Assembly (NCBI RefSeq): GCF_020532645.1
Contig: NZ_JAJAUZ010000023.1
Location: 51,228-115,227 of the forward strand
Direction: 5' to 3'
Length of the DNA: 64,000 nucleotides
DNA from: Streptomyces bambusae
GTDB taxonomy: Bacteria > Actinomycetota > Actinomycetes > Streptomycetales > Streptomycetaceae
The notes beneath the pieces were generated by a model. The model made no database searches. It was not told the origin of the DNA and worked only from the letters and a program-made list of their open reading frames with translations. Made by a program: the position numbers and the translations under genes. Every line of letters starts with the position of its first letter. Positions within the stretch are counted from its first letter, which is position 1. Positions 52,545 to 62,237 of this stretch are shown here, in pieces.

Positions 52545-54236
52545 GTGTCCTTGCCGCGCCGCACACGCCTCGGCCTCACCGCCGCCGGATGCGCCCTCGC
52601 GCTCGCCGCGGCCGCCGCACCGGCCCCGGGCGCACCCGCCCCGGGCGCACCCGCCCCGGGCGCTCCCGGCGCCGGCGGCCCGCCCCCGCACCCCGGCCGC
52701 GCGGCCGCAGCGCCCGCCGCACCCCGCTTCGACCTGGACCGGGACGGCCGCGGCGACCTCGTCGCCACCGGGTACGACACCCTCACCCAGGTCTTCACCA
52801 GCGGCCGCGGGTACGCGCCCGCCCCGTACGCCCTGGACGCCGCCGACCTCGCCGAGGTGTTCAAGGACCTGATCCCGGCCGGCGACCTCGACGGGGACCG
52901 CAGGCCGGAACTGCTCACACTGTCCGCCGACGGCCGCCTCACCCTCCACACGGCCGCCGCCACCGGCACCGGACCGGCCCGCTGGACCGGCCGCGGCTGG
53001 CAGATCTACAACCGGGTGGTGGCCGCCGGCGACCTCACCCGCGACGGCCGCCCCGACCTGCTGGCCCGCGAACCCGGCGGCGACCTCTACCTGTACCGGG
53101 GCACCGGCCGCACCGCCGGCGGACCGTTCGCCCCGCGCGCCAAGGTCGGCCACGGCTGGGGCGGTTACGACCAGATCACCGCGCCGGGCGACGCCGACGG
53201 CGACGGCACCGGGGACCTCCTCGCCCGCTCCCTCGACGGCACCCTGTGGTTCTACCGCGGTACGGGCGACGCCGCCGCCCCGCTGCGCGCCCGCGTCGCC
53301 GCCGGCACCGGCTGGAACCGCTACCCCCTCCTCGTCGGCGCCGACGACCTCGACGGCGACGGCCTCGGCGACCTCCTCGGCCGCGCCCCCGACGGCACCC
53401 TCCAGCGCCATTCCGCCCTCGGTGACGGCACGTTCGGCCCGGCGGTCCGGCACGGCGACGGCTGGCAGCACCGCCGGCTCACCGCCGGCGGCGGCGCGCC
53501 GCCCGTCTACGGCAAGGGTCAGACCGTCGGCATCACCGCCGACTGGCGCTGGCTGCGCCACGACACCCGCGCCGACGGCCGGTACGGCCCGCCCTGGGAC
53601 ATCTCCGACCCCGCCGACCCGACCCTGCCCGCCGGGATGAAGACCGGCTACGCAGCCGCCCTGCACCTGCGCAACCACGCCACGTTCCTCCAGGTGCAGG
53701 GCACGGCGCTCTACCTCAACGGCCGCCTCGCATCCAGCAGTTGGTCCTACGGGCTGACGGCGGGCCCCGGCGACCTGAGCGGCGACGGCCGCGGCGACCT
53801 GCTCGCCCGCGACTCCGCCGGCACCCTCTGGCTGCACCCCGGCAACGGCGCCTTCCACACCGCCCTCGGCGCCCGCGTGAAGATCGGCGGCGGCTGGCAG
53901 GTGTACGACGTGCTCGCCGGCAGCGGCGACCTCACCAACGACGGCCGCGCCGACCTGCTGGCCCGCGACCGCACCGGCCGCCTCTACCTGTACGCCGGCA
54001 CCGGCACGGCCGCCACCCCGTTCCGGCCCCGCGTACTGATCGGCGCGGGCTGGAACACGTACGACGCCCTGGTCGCGCCCGGTGACCTCGACGGCGACGG
54101 CAAGGCCGACCTGGTGGCCCGGGACGCCCGCGGCGACCTTTACCGCTACTCGGCCACCGGCCGCGGCGGCACCGCCACGCTGGCCCCCCGCGTCCGGATC
54201 GGCACCGGCTGGCAGCGCTTCGCGACCCTCTTCTGA
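52545..54236 (+). CDS. Secreted FG-GAP/VCBS repeat protein
   Basis: 563 residues from the GTG at 52545, with CAGGGGGGA upstream. Signal peptide about 1-27, then tandem APGAPAPGAPAPGAPG, then seven or more beta-propeller blades with DxDGDGxxD-type calcium motifs: LDRDGRGDLV, DLDGDRRPELL, DLTRDGRPDLL, DADGDGTGDLL, DLDGDGLGDLL, DLSGDGRGDLL, DLTNDGRADLL, DLDGDGKADLV. No catalytic domain is attached. Such Streptomyces proteins are adhesin- or lectin-like surface or secreted propellers. A non-repeat region (about 325-390) interrupts the blades. It lies after the murG-like/SDR pair with a 145-bp gap. Confidence 0.9.
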   Translation: MSLPRRTRLGLTAAGCALALAAAAAPAPGAPAPGAPAPGAPGAGGPPPHPGRAAAAPAAPRFDLDRDGRGDLVATGYDTLTQVFTSGRGYAPAPYALDAADLAEVFKDLIPAGDLDGDRRPELLTLSADGRLTLHTAAATGTGPARWTGRGWQIYNRVVAAGDLTRDGRPDLLAREPGGDLYLYRGTGRTAGGPFAPRAKVGHGWGGYDQITAPGDADGDGTGDLLARSLDGTLWFYRGTGDAAAPLRARVAAGTGWNRYPLLVGADDLDGDGLGDLLGRAPDGTLQRHSALGDGTFGPAVRHGDGWQHRRLTAGGGAPPVYGKGQTVGITADWRWLRHDTRADGRYGPPWDISDPADPTLPAGMKTGYAAALHLRNHATFLQVQGTALYLNGRLASSSWSYGLTAGPGDLSGDGRGDLLARDSAGTLWLHPGNGAFHTALGARVKIGGGWQVYDVLAGSGDLTNDGRADLLARDRTGRLYLYAGTGTAATPFRPRVLIGAGWNTYDALVAPGDLDGDGKADLVARDARGDLYRYSATGRGGTATLAPRVRIGTGWQRFATLF

Positions 54237-54271
54237 CACGCCTCCCGGACCGGGTGCCCGGGCCGGACCGG

Positions 54272-56779
54272 CTACCCCTCCTGCGGCCCCGGCGCCCTGC
54301 GGGCGGCCAGCAGGAGGGCGATGTCGTCCGGGCGGTCGGCGGTGCGCAGGGCCTCGCCGATCAGCCGGTCGGCGAGGTCGCCCAGCGGCACCCGGCCGGC
54401 GCCGGCCAGCGCGCCGCGCAGCCGCTCCACGCCCAGGTCGATGTCCGTCCCCGGCTGCTCCACCAGCCCGTCCGTGTACAGCGCGAGCACCGCGCCCGGC
54501 TCCAGCGCCAGCTCCGCCACCGGATAGGACGCGGACCCGTCCACCCCGAGGACCACCCCGCCGGGCAGGTCCAGCACCTCGGTCACCCCGTCCGCCCGGC
54601 GCAGCAGCGGCTGCGGATGCCCGGCCCGGGCCGCCCGCGCGACACCGGTCACCGGGTCCAGCAGCACGTAGCAGCAGCTCGCGAACTGGCCCGGATCCAG
54701 GTCGATCAGCAGCCGGTTCGTGCCCCGCACCACATCCTGGGGGCTGTTCCCGCCCAGCGCGAACGCCCGTACAGCGCTGCGCAGTTGGCCCATCGTCGCG
54801 GCAGCCGCCACCCCGTGCCCCTGGACGTCGCCGATGACCAGCGCCAGCAGCCCGTCACCCGCCTCGATGACGTCGTACCAGTCGCCGCCCACGTCCATGC
54901 CCTGGGTGCCCGCCAGGTACCGGCCCACCGTGTCGAGCCCCTCGTGCCGCGGCAGCCGGTGCGGCAGCAGCGCGTCCTGCAGCCCGCGGGCCAGCGCCGC
55001 CTCGGTGTCGTACCGCTGCGCCCGCTCCAGGGCCTGCGCGATCAGACCGGCCAGGGCGGTCAGCACCGTACGGTCCTCGGGGCTGAAGCCGCGCGGCGCT
55101 TCGAAGCCGAGGATGCACGAGCCGACCGGGCGGCCCGAGGCGATCAGCGGCAGGAAGGCCCGGGCACCGACGTCGGAGTCCAGCGGGATCCCCGGGTACG
55201 CGGCCGCCAGGTGCTCCATCGACTCGAAGAAGATCGGCCGGCCGGACGTCAGCGTCTCCACGCCCGGCAGCCGCTCGTCCAGCGAGACCCCGTCGAACCG
55301 GTCCAGGAACCCGTGCGGGAAACCGGTCTCCCACGCCAGGTACAGGTGCCGCTCGTTCAGCAGGTAGATCGCCAGCTGGCGGCCGCCGAACGCGGGCAGC
55401 AGCTCGTCCGTGACCACCGCCGACACCTGCCGCGCCGTGACCGCCTCGGTCAGCGCGATCGCCAGCGCGACCGGCCGGTACAGGGCGGCCGCCCGGTCCG
55501 CGGGGGAGCCCGTCCCGGCACCCGGCCGCACCACCGACCCCGGGGTGTACGCCGGATGCTCGGTGGCCGCGAAGGTCACGGTCACCGCGTTGCGGTCGGG
55601 GTGCAGGAACACCGTCAGCCACTCCCGCGGCGAACGGCGGGCCGGGAAGCTGACGTGGTCCCCGGAGAGCAGCACCGACCGGAAGTAGTCCGCGTACGCC
55701 GGGTGCCCGAGCCACGGCAGGGCCTCCCACAGCACCCGGCCGGTCAGCTCGGCCCGTCCCACGCCCAGCACCGCCCGAGTCCCCGGGTTGGCGTACGTCA
55801 CTCGCCCGAGCCGGTCGACGGACACCACCGCCTGCGGCAGCCGGTCCGCCGCCTCGTCGGGCACCGCGCCCGCGCCCGGATCCAGCACGAACCCGGTCAG
55901 CCGGCGGTCCGGCAGTGCCGTCATCTCCAGCAGCAGGATCCGCCCGTCCGTGCCGCGCAGCGGCATCCGGCGGGTCGACGGCCCCTCCGGGCCGCCCAGC
56001 GCCAGGGCCGCCGCCCGGATGCCGAACCGGTCCTCCGGCGCCCACCGGGCCATCAGCTCGGCCGCCGTCCCGCGGAACGCCGCCGGATCCACCCCGGCCA
56101 GCTCGCACAGCCCGGCGTCCGCCGCCATCGCCCCCGTGTCCAGGTCCCAGGTGAAGTGCCCGCTGCGCACCGGCGGCGCGGCCGGCTCGGGCAGCTGCAC
56201 GCACACCGGCTCGGCCTCCCACTCGGCCGGCGTGCCCGCCGCCTCCAGGGCGGCCAGGGCCGCGGCGAGCCGGGCCGCGCCGTCCCGCATCGCCCGGCGG
56301 TCGGCCGCGCCCACCGGCGCCCCCGCCTGCGCCGGGCGCAGCACCATCAGCACCCCGTACCGTTCGCCGCCGCCCGCCACCGGCTCGTACAGCGATCCGA
56401 ACGGGAACGGCAGCCCCGCCATCAGCTGAGGGAACCGCCGCATCGCCTCCTCGGCGTCCGCCAGGTGCACCGCCTGGCCGGTGCGGTGGGCCTGGGCCAC
56501 CGGGAACGGCCGGTTCACGTGCATCCGCCACCACGGGCCGAACAGCCGGCCGGGCAGTCCGGCCAGCACCGACAGCCGCAGGAGGCCGTCGGTCCGCGAG
56601 CGCAGGTAGACGCCGCCGGCGTACCCGCCGACGGCTTCGGTCGTGCTCACGGTGGCCCGGGCCAGCGCCAGGGTCAGCGCGTCCGGACCGCCCGGCGCCG
56701 CCGCCGTCCCGTGCGCGTCCCCGTCCGGAGCCGGCGGCCCCGGTGGGGCTGGGTGCCCGGCCACGCCGTACCCGGTCAC
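54272..56779 (-). CDS. GAF-PAS-GAF-SpoIIE protein phosphatase
   Basis: 835 residues from the GTG at 56779 (an ATG at 56815 or a longer start up to 57004 cannot be excluded). Order: GAF-like about 35-180; PAS-like segments about 215-450 (DRLGRVTYANPGTRAVLGV); GAF about 490-630 (FFESMEHLAAAYPGIPLDS, GRPVGSCILGFEAPRGFSPED); PP2C/SpoIIE about 645-833 with QGMDVGGDWYDVI, IGDVQGHG and a final DRPDDIALLLAAR. Metal-binding Asp residues are present. Unlike the phosphatase at 26.9 kb, it has no HATPase domain. It probably dephosphorylates a STAS anti-anti-sigma factor under light, redox or energy signals; partner unknown. Confidence 0.88.
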   Translation of the reverse strand: MTGYGVAGHPAPPGPPAPDGDAHGTAAAPGGPDALTLALARATVSTTEAVGGYAGGVYLRSRTDGLLRLSVLAGLPGRLFGPWWRMHVNRPFPVAQAHRTGQAVHLADAEEAMRRFPQLMAGLPFPFGSLYEPVAGGGERYGVLMVLRPAQAGAPVGAADRRAMRDGAARLAAALAALEAAGTPAEWEAEPVCVQLPEPAAPPVRSGHFTWDLDTGAMAADAGLCELAGVDPAAFRGTAAELMARWAPEDRFGIRAAALALGGPEGPSTRRMPLRGTDGRILLLEMTALPDRRLTGFVLDPGAGAVPDEAADRLPQAVVSVDRLGRVTYANPGTRAVLGVGRAELTGRVLWEALPWLGHPAYADYFRSVLLSGDHVSFPARRSPREWLTVFLHPDRNAVTVTFAATEHPAYTPGSVVRPGAGTGSPADRAAALYRPVALAIALTEAVTARQVSAVVTDELLPAFGGRQLAIYLLNERHLYLAWETGFPHGFLDRFDGVSLDERLPGVETLTSGRPIFFESMEHLAAAYPGIPLDSDVGARAFLPLIASGRPVGSCILGFEAPRGFSPEDRTVLTALAGLIAQALERAQRYDTEAALARGLQDALLPHRLPRHEGLDTVGRYLAGTQGMDVGGDWYDVIEAGDGLLALVIGDVQGHGVAAAATMGQLRSAVRAFALGGNSPQDVVRGTNRLLIDLDPGQFASCCYVLLDPVTGVARAARAGHPQPLLRRADGVTEVLDLPGGVVLGVDGSASYPVAELALEPGAVLALYTDGLVEQPGTDIDLGVERLRGALAGAGRVPLGDLADRLIGEALRTADRPDDIALLLAARRAPGPQEG

Positions 56780-57413
56780 ACTGCCAGGATGCGCCCCGCC
56801 GGCCCGCGGTCGCATCCCCTGCCGGGGCTGCCGCCGCCGCGCCTTACGCCGGCCTCGGCTGCCCGCCGGTCTGGACCGCCTCCGGTTGCTTGGGCCGGCT
56901 GCCCGCCGGGCGGGGCCAATCCAGCGCCTTGGGTCGGCTGCCCGCCGGGCGGAGCAATATCCAGCCCCTCCGGCGGGAGCTGGGTTTGGGGCGGAGCCCC
57001 GCAACCAGCCCGCCAGGGCCGGTTGTCCACCGTGCTGTGTGACTCCTTGGGTCGGCTGCCCACCGGGCGGGGGGCAGAATCCAGCCCCTCCAGGGGGTAC
57101 CTCCCGGCCCCCTGGGGCTGGGGGAGTTTGAGGAGCGGGGTTTGGGGCGGAGCCCCAAGAAGGGCAACCCGGCCGGCGCCGGGCACCGGGCTCTGCCCGG
57201 ACCCGCTCCTCAAACGCCGGAGAGGCTGGAGGTGGCGGCGCCGGGCACCGGGCTCTGCCCGGACCCGCTCCTCAAGCGCCGGAGGGGCTGGATTGGCCCG
57301 GCCCGGTCCGGAGCCCCCGCGAGGGCAAGGGGCCGGCCGGGCCGGGATCGACCCGCAGGGTCTCAGGGGTCGGGCGGGATGGAATATCGGCGGATGCCTG
57401 GCATGGTGGGGTC
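56780..57413. repeat. Gene-free stretch with three repeat families
   Basis: Three copies of a roughly 40-bp unit beginning TTGGGTCGGCTGCCCGCCGG occur near 56899, 56930 and 57047 (first copy with one change), a perfect-looking 56-bp repeat occurs at 57175-57230 and 57237-57292 (62-bp period), and the GGGGCTCCGCCCC core is reversed at 56988-57000 and 57144-57156. No credible gene is seen; the promoter of the GT1 gene should be in the last 100 bp. The upstream part may encode extra N-terminal residues of the phosphatase. Confidence 0.72.
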
Positions 57414-58655
57414 GTGCGCGTACTCATCGTGACGGCGGGATCCTGGGGCGACGTCGCCCCGTACACCGGGCTCGGAGTGCGGCTCGCAGCCGCCGGGCAC
57501 ACCGTGGACCTCGCCACCCACGCCCGGTTCGAGGCGGCCGTCCGCCGCCACGGGCTCGGCTTCCGGCCGCTGCCCGTCGACCCGAAGGACATCCTCGCCT
57601 CCGCCGCCGGCCAGGGCCTCGCCCGCGCGGTCAGCGCGCCCGTCGCACTGGCCCGGGTGATCCGGATGGCCCGCGCGTTCATGCCCCGGCTCACCGCCGG
57701 GATCGTCGACGCGGTCCGCGCCGGCACCGACGTGCTGATCGCCTCGCCGCTGACCGAACCGATGTGCGCCGCCCTCGCCGAGGCCCACCGGCTGCCGTGC
57801 CTCGGCGCCCACCTCCAGCCCGTCACCCCCACCGGCGCACACCCGCCCCTGGTCAGCGGCGCCCGCTCGTTCGGCCGGCACGGCAACCGGCTCGCCGCCC
57901 AGGCCCTGTGGGCCGCAGGCGACCGGCTGTTCGCCCCGTCCGTCACCGCGCTGCGACGCGAACTCGGCCTGCCCCGCCGTACGTTCACCGGTCCGCTCGG
58001 CCTCGACCCGGACCGCCCCGTCCACCACGGCTACAGCCCGCACGTCGTGCCCCGCCCCGCGGACTGGCCCCCCGGCCACCGGGTCGGCGGCTACTGGTGG
58101 CCGCCCGTCCCGCCCGGCTGGCGGCCCGACCCGAGGCTCGCCGCCTTCCTCGACGCGGGACCGCCGCCGGTGTTCGCCGGCTTCGGCAGCTTCGTCACCG
58201 ACCGGCCGGACCGCCTCAGCGCCCTGCTCGCCGAAGCCCTGCGGGCCGCCGGGGTCCGCGGCATCGTGCAGAGCGGCTGGAGCGGCCTGCACGCCGACGG
58301 CGACGACCTGCTCACCGTCGCCGACGTGCCGCACGCCTGGCTGTTCCCCCGCACGGCTGCGGTGATCCACCACGCCGGGGCCGGCACCACCGCCGCCGGG
58401 CTGCGCGCCGGAGTGCCTGCCGTACCGGTTCCCGTCCAGCTCGACCAGCACTTCTGGGCCGCCCGTCTCACCGCTCTCGGCGTCGCCCCCGCCGCCCTGC
58501 GGTTCCAGCACCTGACCGCGGACCGGCTCGCCGCCGCGGTCCGCCGCGCCGTCGAAGACCCCGGCCACCGGCAGCGCGGTGCCCGGCTGGCCGCCGCCCT
58601 CGCCGCGGAGGACGGCGCCGCACCCGTGCTCGCCGCCCTAGACCGGCTCCGGTGA
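57414..58655 (+). CDS. GT1 (MGT/UGT-like) glycosyltransferase
   Basis: 413 residues from a GTG. N-terminal MRVLIVTAGSWGDVAPYTGL and C-terminal donor-binding VIHHAGAGTTAAGLRAGVPAVPV and QLDQHFWAARL, the GT1 signature of macrolide and sterol-like glucosyltransferases. The acceptor-binding half is variable, with WWPPVPPGWRPDP near 230. Probably adds a sugar from a nucleotide donor to a small hydrophobic acceptor; may be a detoxifying enzyme. No natural product gene cluster surrounds it. Confidence 0.9.
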   Translation: MRVLIVTAGSWGDVAPYTGLGVRLAAAGHTVDLATHARFEAAVRRHGLGFRPLPVDPKDILASAAGQGLARAVSAPVALARVIRMARAFMPRLTAGIVDAVRAGTDVLIASPLTEPMCAALAEAHRLPCLGAHLQPVTPTGAHPPLVSGARSFGRHGNRLAAQALWAAGDRLFAPSVTALRRELGLPRRTFTGPLGLDPDRPVHHGYSPHVVPRPADWPPGHRVGGYWWPPVPPGWRPDPRLAAFLDAGPPPVFAGFGSFVTDRPDRLSALLAEALRAAGVRGIVQSGWSGLHADGDDLLTVADVPHAWLFPRTAAVIHHAGAGTTAAGLRAGVPAVPVPVQLDQHFWAARLTALGVAPAALRFQHLTADRLAAAVRRAVEDPGHRQRGARLAAALAAEDGAAPVLAALDRLR

Positions 58656-58680
58656 GCCCGTACGGCCCCATCCGGAAAAG

Positions 58681-60621
58681 CTATTGACTGTTCGTCAAGC
58701 GATGCAGCTGCAAGGCGAGTTGCAGCTCCAAGGTGCGCGCGGGCGTGTTCCAGTCGCGACCCAGCAGCGTCCCGACCCGCTCCAACCGCTGGACGACGGT
58801 GTTCACATGGACGTGCAGCACGTCCTTCGTCCGCGTCAGACTGCTGCCCTCCGCGAAGTACGCCGCCAGGGTGTGCACCAGGTCCGTGCCGCGCTCCGCG
58901 TCGTAGTCCAGCACCGGCCCCAGCTCGCCCCGCACGTACGCCGACAGGTCCGCCCGCTCGCCGATCAGCAGTCCGACGAACCCGAGGTCGGCCAGCGCCG
59001 CGCCGCGGCCGGTGCGCCCCAGCGCCCGCAGCGCCGCCAGGCAGCGCCGGGCCTCCGCGTGGGCGGCGGGCAGCCCGCCCGGCCCGTCCACCGGACCCGC
59101 CGCGCCCACCGTGACCTCGGCGTCCAGCAGCCCGCCCAGCTCCTGCGCCACGGACTGCGCCAGCCGGCCCGGCTCCTCGGCGGGCGCGATGAACGCCACC
59201 TCGTCCCGGTGCGGCCCCGCCAGCCCCCGCCGGGCCTGTGCCAGCCGGGCCACCGCCGACAGCAGCCGCGGCCCCGGCACCCCGGGCGCCGCCACCGCGA
59301 ACACCGCATGTCCCCGCGTCAGGTTGACGCCCAGCCGGCGGGCCCGTCCGGACAGCCCGGACGGCTCCGCCGTCCCCGACAGCAGGTCGTCCAGCAGCTC
59401 CCCGCGGATCCGGTCCTCGGCCTCCGCCACCGACCGGCCCAGCAGCAGCAACAGGGCCGTCACCACGCCCGCCCGCTCGAACAGCAGCCGGTCCGCGTCG
59501 CCCAGTCCGTCCCGCCGGGTCAGCGCGATGCTCCCCAGCGGCTCCGGACCGGCCATCACGGCGCACAGCCAGCTCCCGCCGGCCCGCACCGCCCGCCCGC
59601 TCGCCCGCGACTGGGCCACCGCGGCCGCCGCCGGCGGACCCGCGGGGCCCGCCCCGGCCCGCGCCAGCTCGATGCCCTCGCTGTCGTGCACCACGATCCC
59701 GCCGTCCAGCAGCCCGGCCAGCGCCACCGCCACCTCGGTCACCCCGCCGCCCCGCAGCACCAGGTCCGTCAGCCGGTCGTGGGACCGCTCCGCCCGCCGC
59801 ATGGCCTCGCTGTGCGCCCGGATCGTCACCGACGCCGCGTTCAGCTCGTCCAGCGCCGCCCGGGTCTCCTCCAGCAGCCTCGCCCCGTCGATCGCGACGG
59901 CCGCGTGGTCGGCCAGCGAGGACAGCAGCGCCACCTCGTCGGCCGTGAACCCGCGCGGCGCCCGGTCCGCCGCGTACAGCACCCCGATGATCCGCGCGCC
60001 CACCCGCAGCGGCACGCCGAGGATGGCCCGCAGGCCCTCCTCGGCGACCGCACTGTCGATGGCGTCGGTGTGCCGGAACCGGGTGTCCGCCTGGTAGTTG
60101 CTCGTCACGTACGGCCGGGCGCTCTGCGCCACCAGTCCGCCCAGTCCCTCGCCGAGCCCGAGCCGCACCTGCTGGAAGGCCGCCGCCACCGACCCGTCGG
60201 TGACCCGCATGTACGTGTCCCCGGCGGCTTCGTCGTTCAGCGACAGGTAGGTGACGTCCGTGCCGAGCAGCAGCTTCGCCCGGTGCACGATGGCCCGCAG
60301 CACCGCGTCCAGGTCCCGCAGCCGGGCCAGGTCGCCCGCCGTGTCGAACAGCGCCGTCAGCTCGGCCTCCCGGCGCCGGTGCTGGCCGATGGTCCGCCGG
60401 ACCCGCAGCGCCACCGCCGTGGCCTCCTCGACCTCGGCGACCGCCGCGGCCGGCAGGCCCGCCGCCCGGGCTTCCGCGGCAGGGCGCGCGAAGTCCTCGG
60501 CGGGCGCGCCCCCGGCCAGCAGGTCCAGCAGCCGGCGCAGCCCGGCGGCGGCGCCGGCCGCACCGGCCCCGCCGCCGGGCTGGGCACCGGCACCGGCTGA
60601 AGCTGTCACCCCGGTGAGCAT
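58681..60621 (-). CDS. GAF-domain PucR-type transcriptional regulator
   Basis: 646 residues. An Ala/Gly-rich N-terminus (1-75), GAF domain about 95-265 (FDTAGDLARLRDLDAVLRAIV, GLRAILGVPLRVGARIIGVLYA), a central GGDEF/CdaR-like region, and a C-terminal PucR helix-turn-helix (about 590-635: LTRTKDVLHVHVNTVVQRLER). Likely regulates the MHS-type transporter directly upstream (ending at 60642), in the same orientation with a 20-bp gap and so in one operon. Effector unknown; PucR relatives often respond to purines or phenolics. Confidence 0.9.
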   Translation of the reverse strand: MLTGVTASAGAGAQPGGGAGAAGAAAGLRRLLDLLAGGAPAEDFARPAAEARAAGLPAAAVAEVEEATAVALRVRRTIGQHRRREAELTALFDTAGDLARLRDLDAVLRAIVHRAKLLLGTDVTYLSLNDEAAGDTYMRVTDGSVAAAFQQVRLGLGEGLGGLVAQSARPYVTSNYQADTRFRHTDAIDSAVAEEGLRAILGVPLRVGARIIGVLYAADRAPRGFTADEVALLSSLADHAAVAIDGARLLEETRAALDELNAASVTIRAHSEAMRRAERSHDRLTDLVLRGGGVTEVAVALAGLLDGGIVVHDSEGIELARAGAGPAGPPAAAAVAQSRASGRAVRAGGSWLCAVMAGPEPLGSIALTRRDGLGDADRLLFERAGVVTALLLLLGRSVAEAEDRIRGELLDDLLSGTAEPSGLSGRARRLGVNLTRGHAVFAVAAPGVPGPRLLSAVARLAQARRGLAGPHRDEVAFIAPAEEPGRLAQSVAQELGGLLDAEVTVGAAGPVDGPGGLPAAHAEARRCLAALRALGRTGRGAALADLGFVGLLIGERADLSAYVRGELGPVLDYDAERGTDLVHTLAAYFAEGSSLTRTKDVLHVHVNTVVQRLERVGTLLGRDWNTPARTLELQLALQLHRLTNSQ

Positions 60622-60641
60622 ACGGTCCCGTGCCCCGGAGG

Positions 60642-62006
60642 TCAGCGGGCCGTCGGCTGCCGCACGGCGGCCGCCCCGTCGCCCGCCGGGGCCGCCAGGC
60701 TGCGGCCGCGGGTCTCCCGGGCGAGGGCCACCGTCACCACCGTGACCAGCGCCGCCGCGCACAGGTACACGGCGACCGGCAGCGCCGAGCCGTAGTCCTT
60801 CAGCAGCTCGACCGCGATGATCGGGGCGAGCGCACCGCCGACGATGGACGCCAGCTGGGAGCCCAGCGAGGCGCCCGAGTAGCGGACCTCGGTGTCGAAC
60901 ATCTCCGAGATGAACGCCGCCTGCGGCCCGTACATCGCGCCGTGGAACAGCAGCCCGACGGTCACGGCCAGCACGATCACCGGGAACGAACGGGTGTCCA
61001 GCAGTGCGAAGAAGGCGAAGGCCCAGCCCGCCATGCCGGCCGCCCCGATCAGCGTCACCGGCCGGCGCCCGATCCGGTCCGACAGCGCGCCCCACGCGGG
61101 GATGGTCACGAAGTGCACCGCCGAGCCGATCAGCACCGCGTTCAGCGCGTCGCTCTTCGGCAGCTCCAGATGGGCCGTCACGTAGACCAGCAGGAAGGCG
61201 GTGAGGATGTAGTACGAGATGTTCTCGCCCAGCCGGGTCCCGATCGCGGTCAGCACCTGGCGGCGGCCGGTGCGCAGCACCTCCGTCAGCGGCCGGCGGA
61301 CCTCGGCCCCGGCCGCCTCCCGCTCGGCGGCCTTGGCGCGGGCCGCCAGGAACACCGGGGACTCGGACACGGAGATCCGGATCCACAGGCCGATCGCCAC
61401 GAGCACCCCGGACAGCAGGAACGGCACCCGCCAGCCCCAGTCCAGGAACGCCTCGTCGGACTGTACGGCGGCCAGCAGCGCCAGCACACCGGTCGCGAGG
61501 AGGTTCCCGCCGGGCGCCCCGGCCTGCGGCCACGAGGCCCAGAAGCCGCGGTTGCGGTCGTCGCCGTGCTCGGAGACCAGCAGCACCGCGCCACCCCACT
61601 CACCGCCGAGTGCGAAGCCCTGCACCAGCCGCAGCAGGGTCAGCAGCACCGGCGCGGCCGCACCGATCTGGGCGTGGGTGGGCAGCAGCCCCATCGCGAA
61701 GGTCGCCCCGCCCATCATCAGGAGGCTCAGCACCAGCAGCTTCTTGCGGCCGATCCGGTCCCCGAAGTGCCCGAAGACCACCCCGCCGAGCGGCCGGGCG
61801 GCGAACCCGACGGCGTACGTGAGGAAGCTCAGCAGGGTGCCGGTGAGCGGGTCGCTGGCCGGGAAGAACAGCTTGTTGAACACGAGCGCGGCGGCGGACC
61901 CGTAGAGGAAGAAGTCGTACCACTCCACGGTGGTCCCGACGAGGCTGGCGGCGACGATCCTCTTGATGCTGCCGGACTGTGCTGACGGGGGAGCGGAGGC
62001 GGCCAT
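60642..62006 (-). CDS. MFS transporter, metabolite:H+ symporter (ProP/ShiA) type
   Basis: 454 residues from the ATG at 62006; a longer frame to 62051 lacks support. Twelve membrane helices. MHS landmarks: ASLVGTTVEWYDFFLYGSAA near the start, GHFGDRIGRKKLLVLSLLMMG (motif A), RLVQGFALGGEWGGAVLLVSEH, and GALSDRIGRRPV between halves. These carriers import organic acids, osmolytes or aromatic acids with protons. It is the first gene of a likely operon with the GAF-PucR regulator, which may sense the same substrate. Confidence 0.92.
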   Translation of the reverse strand: MAASAPPSAQSGSIKRIVAASLVGTTVEWYDFFLYGSAAALVFNKLFFPASDPLTGTLLSFLTYAVGFAARPLGGVVFGHFGDRIGRKKLLVLSLLMMGGATFAMGLLPTHAQIGAAAPVLLTLLRLVQGFALGGEWGGAVLLVSEHGDDRNRGFWASWPQAGAPGGNLLATGVLALLAAVQSDEAFLDWGWRVPFLLSGVLVAIGLWIRISVSESPVFLAARAKAAEREAAGAEVRRPLTEVLRTGRRQVLTAIGTRLGENISYYILTAFLLVYVTAHLELPKSDALNAVLIGSAVHFVTIPAWGALSDRIGRRPVTLIGAAGMAGWAFAFFALLDTRSFPVIVLAVTVGLLFHGAMYGPQAAFISEMFDTEVRYSGASLGSQLASIVGGALAPIIAVELLKDYGSALPVAVYLCAAALVTVVTVALARETRGRSLAAPAGDGAAAVRQPTAR

Positions 62007-62237
62007 GGGCACCACTTTCGGACGGGGAGGGGAACGTTTCCGTGCCGCCACACCATAGGAACGCCCAGGTCAAGGGCACATGGTGCGCGCCTCCACAGTT
62101 ACCCCCCGCTGAGTGTGCGCGTTCGCCATACCGTTCATCGTGTGCGCCTCATCGGCCCGACGGCGTCCGAAGTTCCGGGCACTTCAGAATGCCCGGTTCA
62201 CGGCGCCGCCGGGCCGGGCCGATCGGCAGGAGGGGCC

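Noticed and set aside
62007..62237. Possible gene between the MHS transporter and ABC-F gene
   Set aside because: Frames on both strands are short, with no start signal or recognisable sequence.
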